DNA of 64,000 bases from Cronobacter sakazakii. Its GTDB lineage: Bacteria; Pseudomonadota; Gammaproteobacteria; Enterobacterales; Enterobacteriaceae. The translations under genes and the position numbers were made by a program. Below are positions 63,780-64,000 of the stretch, piece after piece. A model generated the notes under the pieces. It was not told the DNA's origin. It did not search any database and was given only the letters and a program-made list of their open reading frames with translations. The stretch spans positions 3,968,001 through 4,032,000 of the forward strand of contig NZ_CP011047.1 in NCBI RefSeq assembly GCF_000982825.1. The letters are read 5' to 3'. Within the stretch, counting starts at the first letter, position 1. Each line of letters starts with the position of its first letter.

Positions 63780-64000
63780 TCACTGCGGTTTGAAAAGCAA
63801 CGGCGCGTTTTTAAAGACTTCATAAACAGCCTGGCTCGGCGGCTTAGGAATCTTCGCCTGTCGGGCGGCGGAAATGGCTGCCTGGCAAAGCGCAGGATCG
63901 CCCCCTTCCGACTGGATATCCAGCAGTAAGCCATCCGGTGCAAGTTTAATACGCAGCGTACAGGTTTTGCCTGAATACGATGACGCATCGTAGAACTTGC
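63780..64000 (-). CDS. tolA: TolA C-terminal domain, 5' part outside window
   Basis: The last 73 codons of TolA: KFYDASSYSGKTCTLRIKLA, LLLDIQSEGGDPALCQAA and PKPPSQAVYEVFKNAPLLFK followed by a stop at 63780. This is domain III, which contacts TolB, Pal and colicins in the periplasm. The membrane anchor and long helical domain II lie beyond the window end. The 123-bp gap to tolB holds CCGGCTTAAACCGG-type small inverted repeats. Confidence 0.96.
   Translation of the reverse strand, partial: KFYDASSYSGKTCTLRIKLAPDGLLLDIQSEGGDPALCQAAISAARQAKIPKPPSQAVYEVFKNAPLLFKPQ

Overview
The window is a chromosomal segment of an enteric bacterium (Enterobacteriaceae). Gene order from the gal-bio region through moa, ybh, rhlE and dinG matches Escherichia coli K-12 almost gene for gene, with protein sequences close to but distinct from E. 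coli. High-GC codon use, a fimbrial operon next to dinG, a beta-glucoside PTS operon between dinG and rhlE, and many short intergenic GTAGGG(T/C)GGGTAAGCG repeats suggest Cronobacter or a close relative. The genus is an inference; the family is firm.

Layout. 1-5380: chaperone-usher fimbrial operon (major pilin cut by the window edge, chaperone, usher, two-domain putative adhesin, minor pilin), tail to tail with dinG (SOS helicase, LexA box upstream). 7745-13538: beta-glucoside operon with a BglG/LicT-type antiterminator, two candidate RAT/terminator switches, an EIIBCA permease and two GH1 6-phospho-beta-glucosidases. 14012-24825: rhlE, then cecR-ybhGFSR (drug-efflux type ABC system and its TetR regulator), ybhQ, and ybhP-clsB-ybhN (cardiolipin synthesis). 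25526-30286: ybhL, moaEDCBA with a molybdenum-cofactor riboswitch, and yvcK. 30614-39210: uvrB with LexA and DnaA sites, an orphan UrtE-like ABC ATPase, and the divergent biotin operon bioBFCD/bioA around a BirA operator. 39278-44026: a DJ-1/PfpI family protein, ybhB, an intact unoccupied lambda-type attB core, ybhC, pgl and ybhA. 44023-49303: modABC, acrZ, modE, modF with a ModE operator. 49434-54746: galETKM with GalR and CRP sites, and gpmA with a Fur box. 55089-59753: aroG (TyrR box), ybgS, zitB, pnuC, nadA (NadR box). 60175-60838: five tRNA genes (four Lys-TTT, one Val-TAC), with a duplicated tRNA 3' end and terminator just downstream. 61004-64000: cpoB, pal, tolB and the 3' end of tolA.

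Functional links: molybdate uptake (mod) and cofactor synthesis (moa) lie on the same segment and both carry molybdenum-responsive control sites. galETKM and pgl-gpmA feed central sugar metabolism. nadA-pnuC supply NAD. The Tol-Pal proteins hold the envelope together during division.

Least explained by known biology: (i) a pair of about 100-bp intergenic elements whose hairpin stems differ by compensating changes; (ii) tandemly amplified 29-bp palindromic repeats in four intergenic regions; (iii) the orphan ABC ATPase lacking a normal signature motif; (iv) the duplicated tRNA-Lys 3' end. No clearly new multi-gene system (defence island, CRISPR, phage, biosynthetic cluster) is visible.
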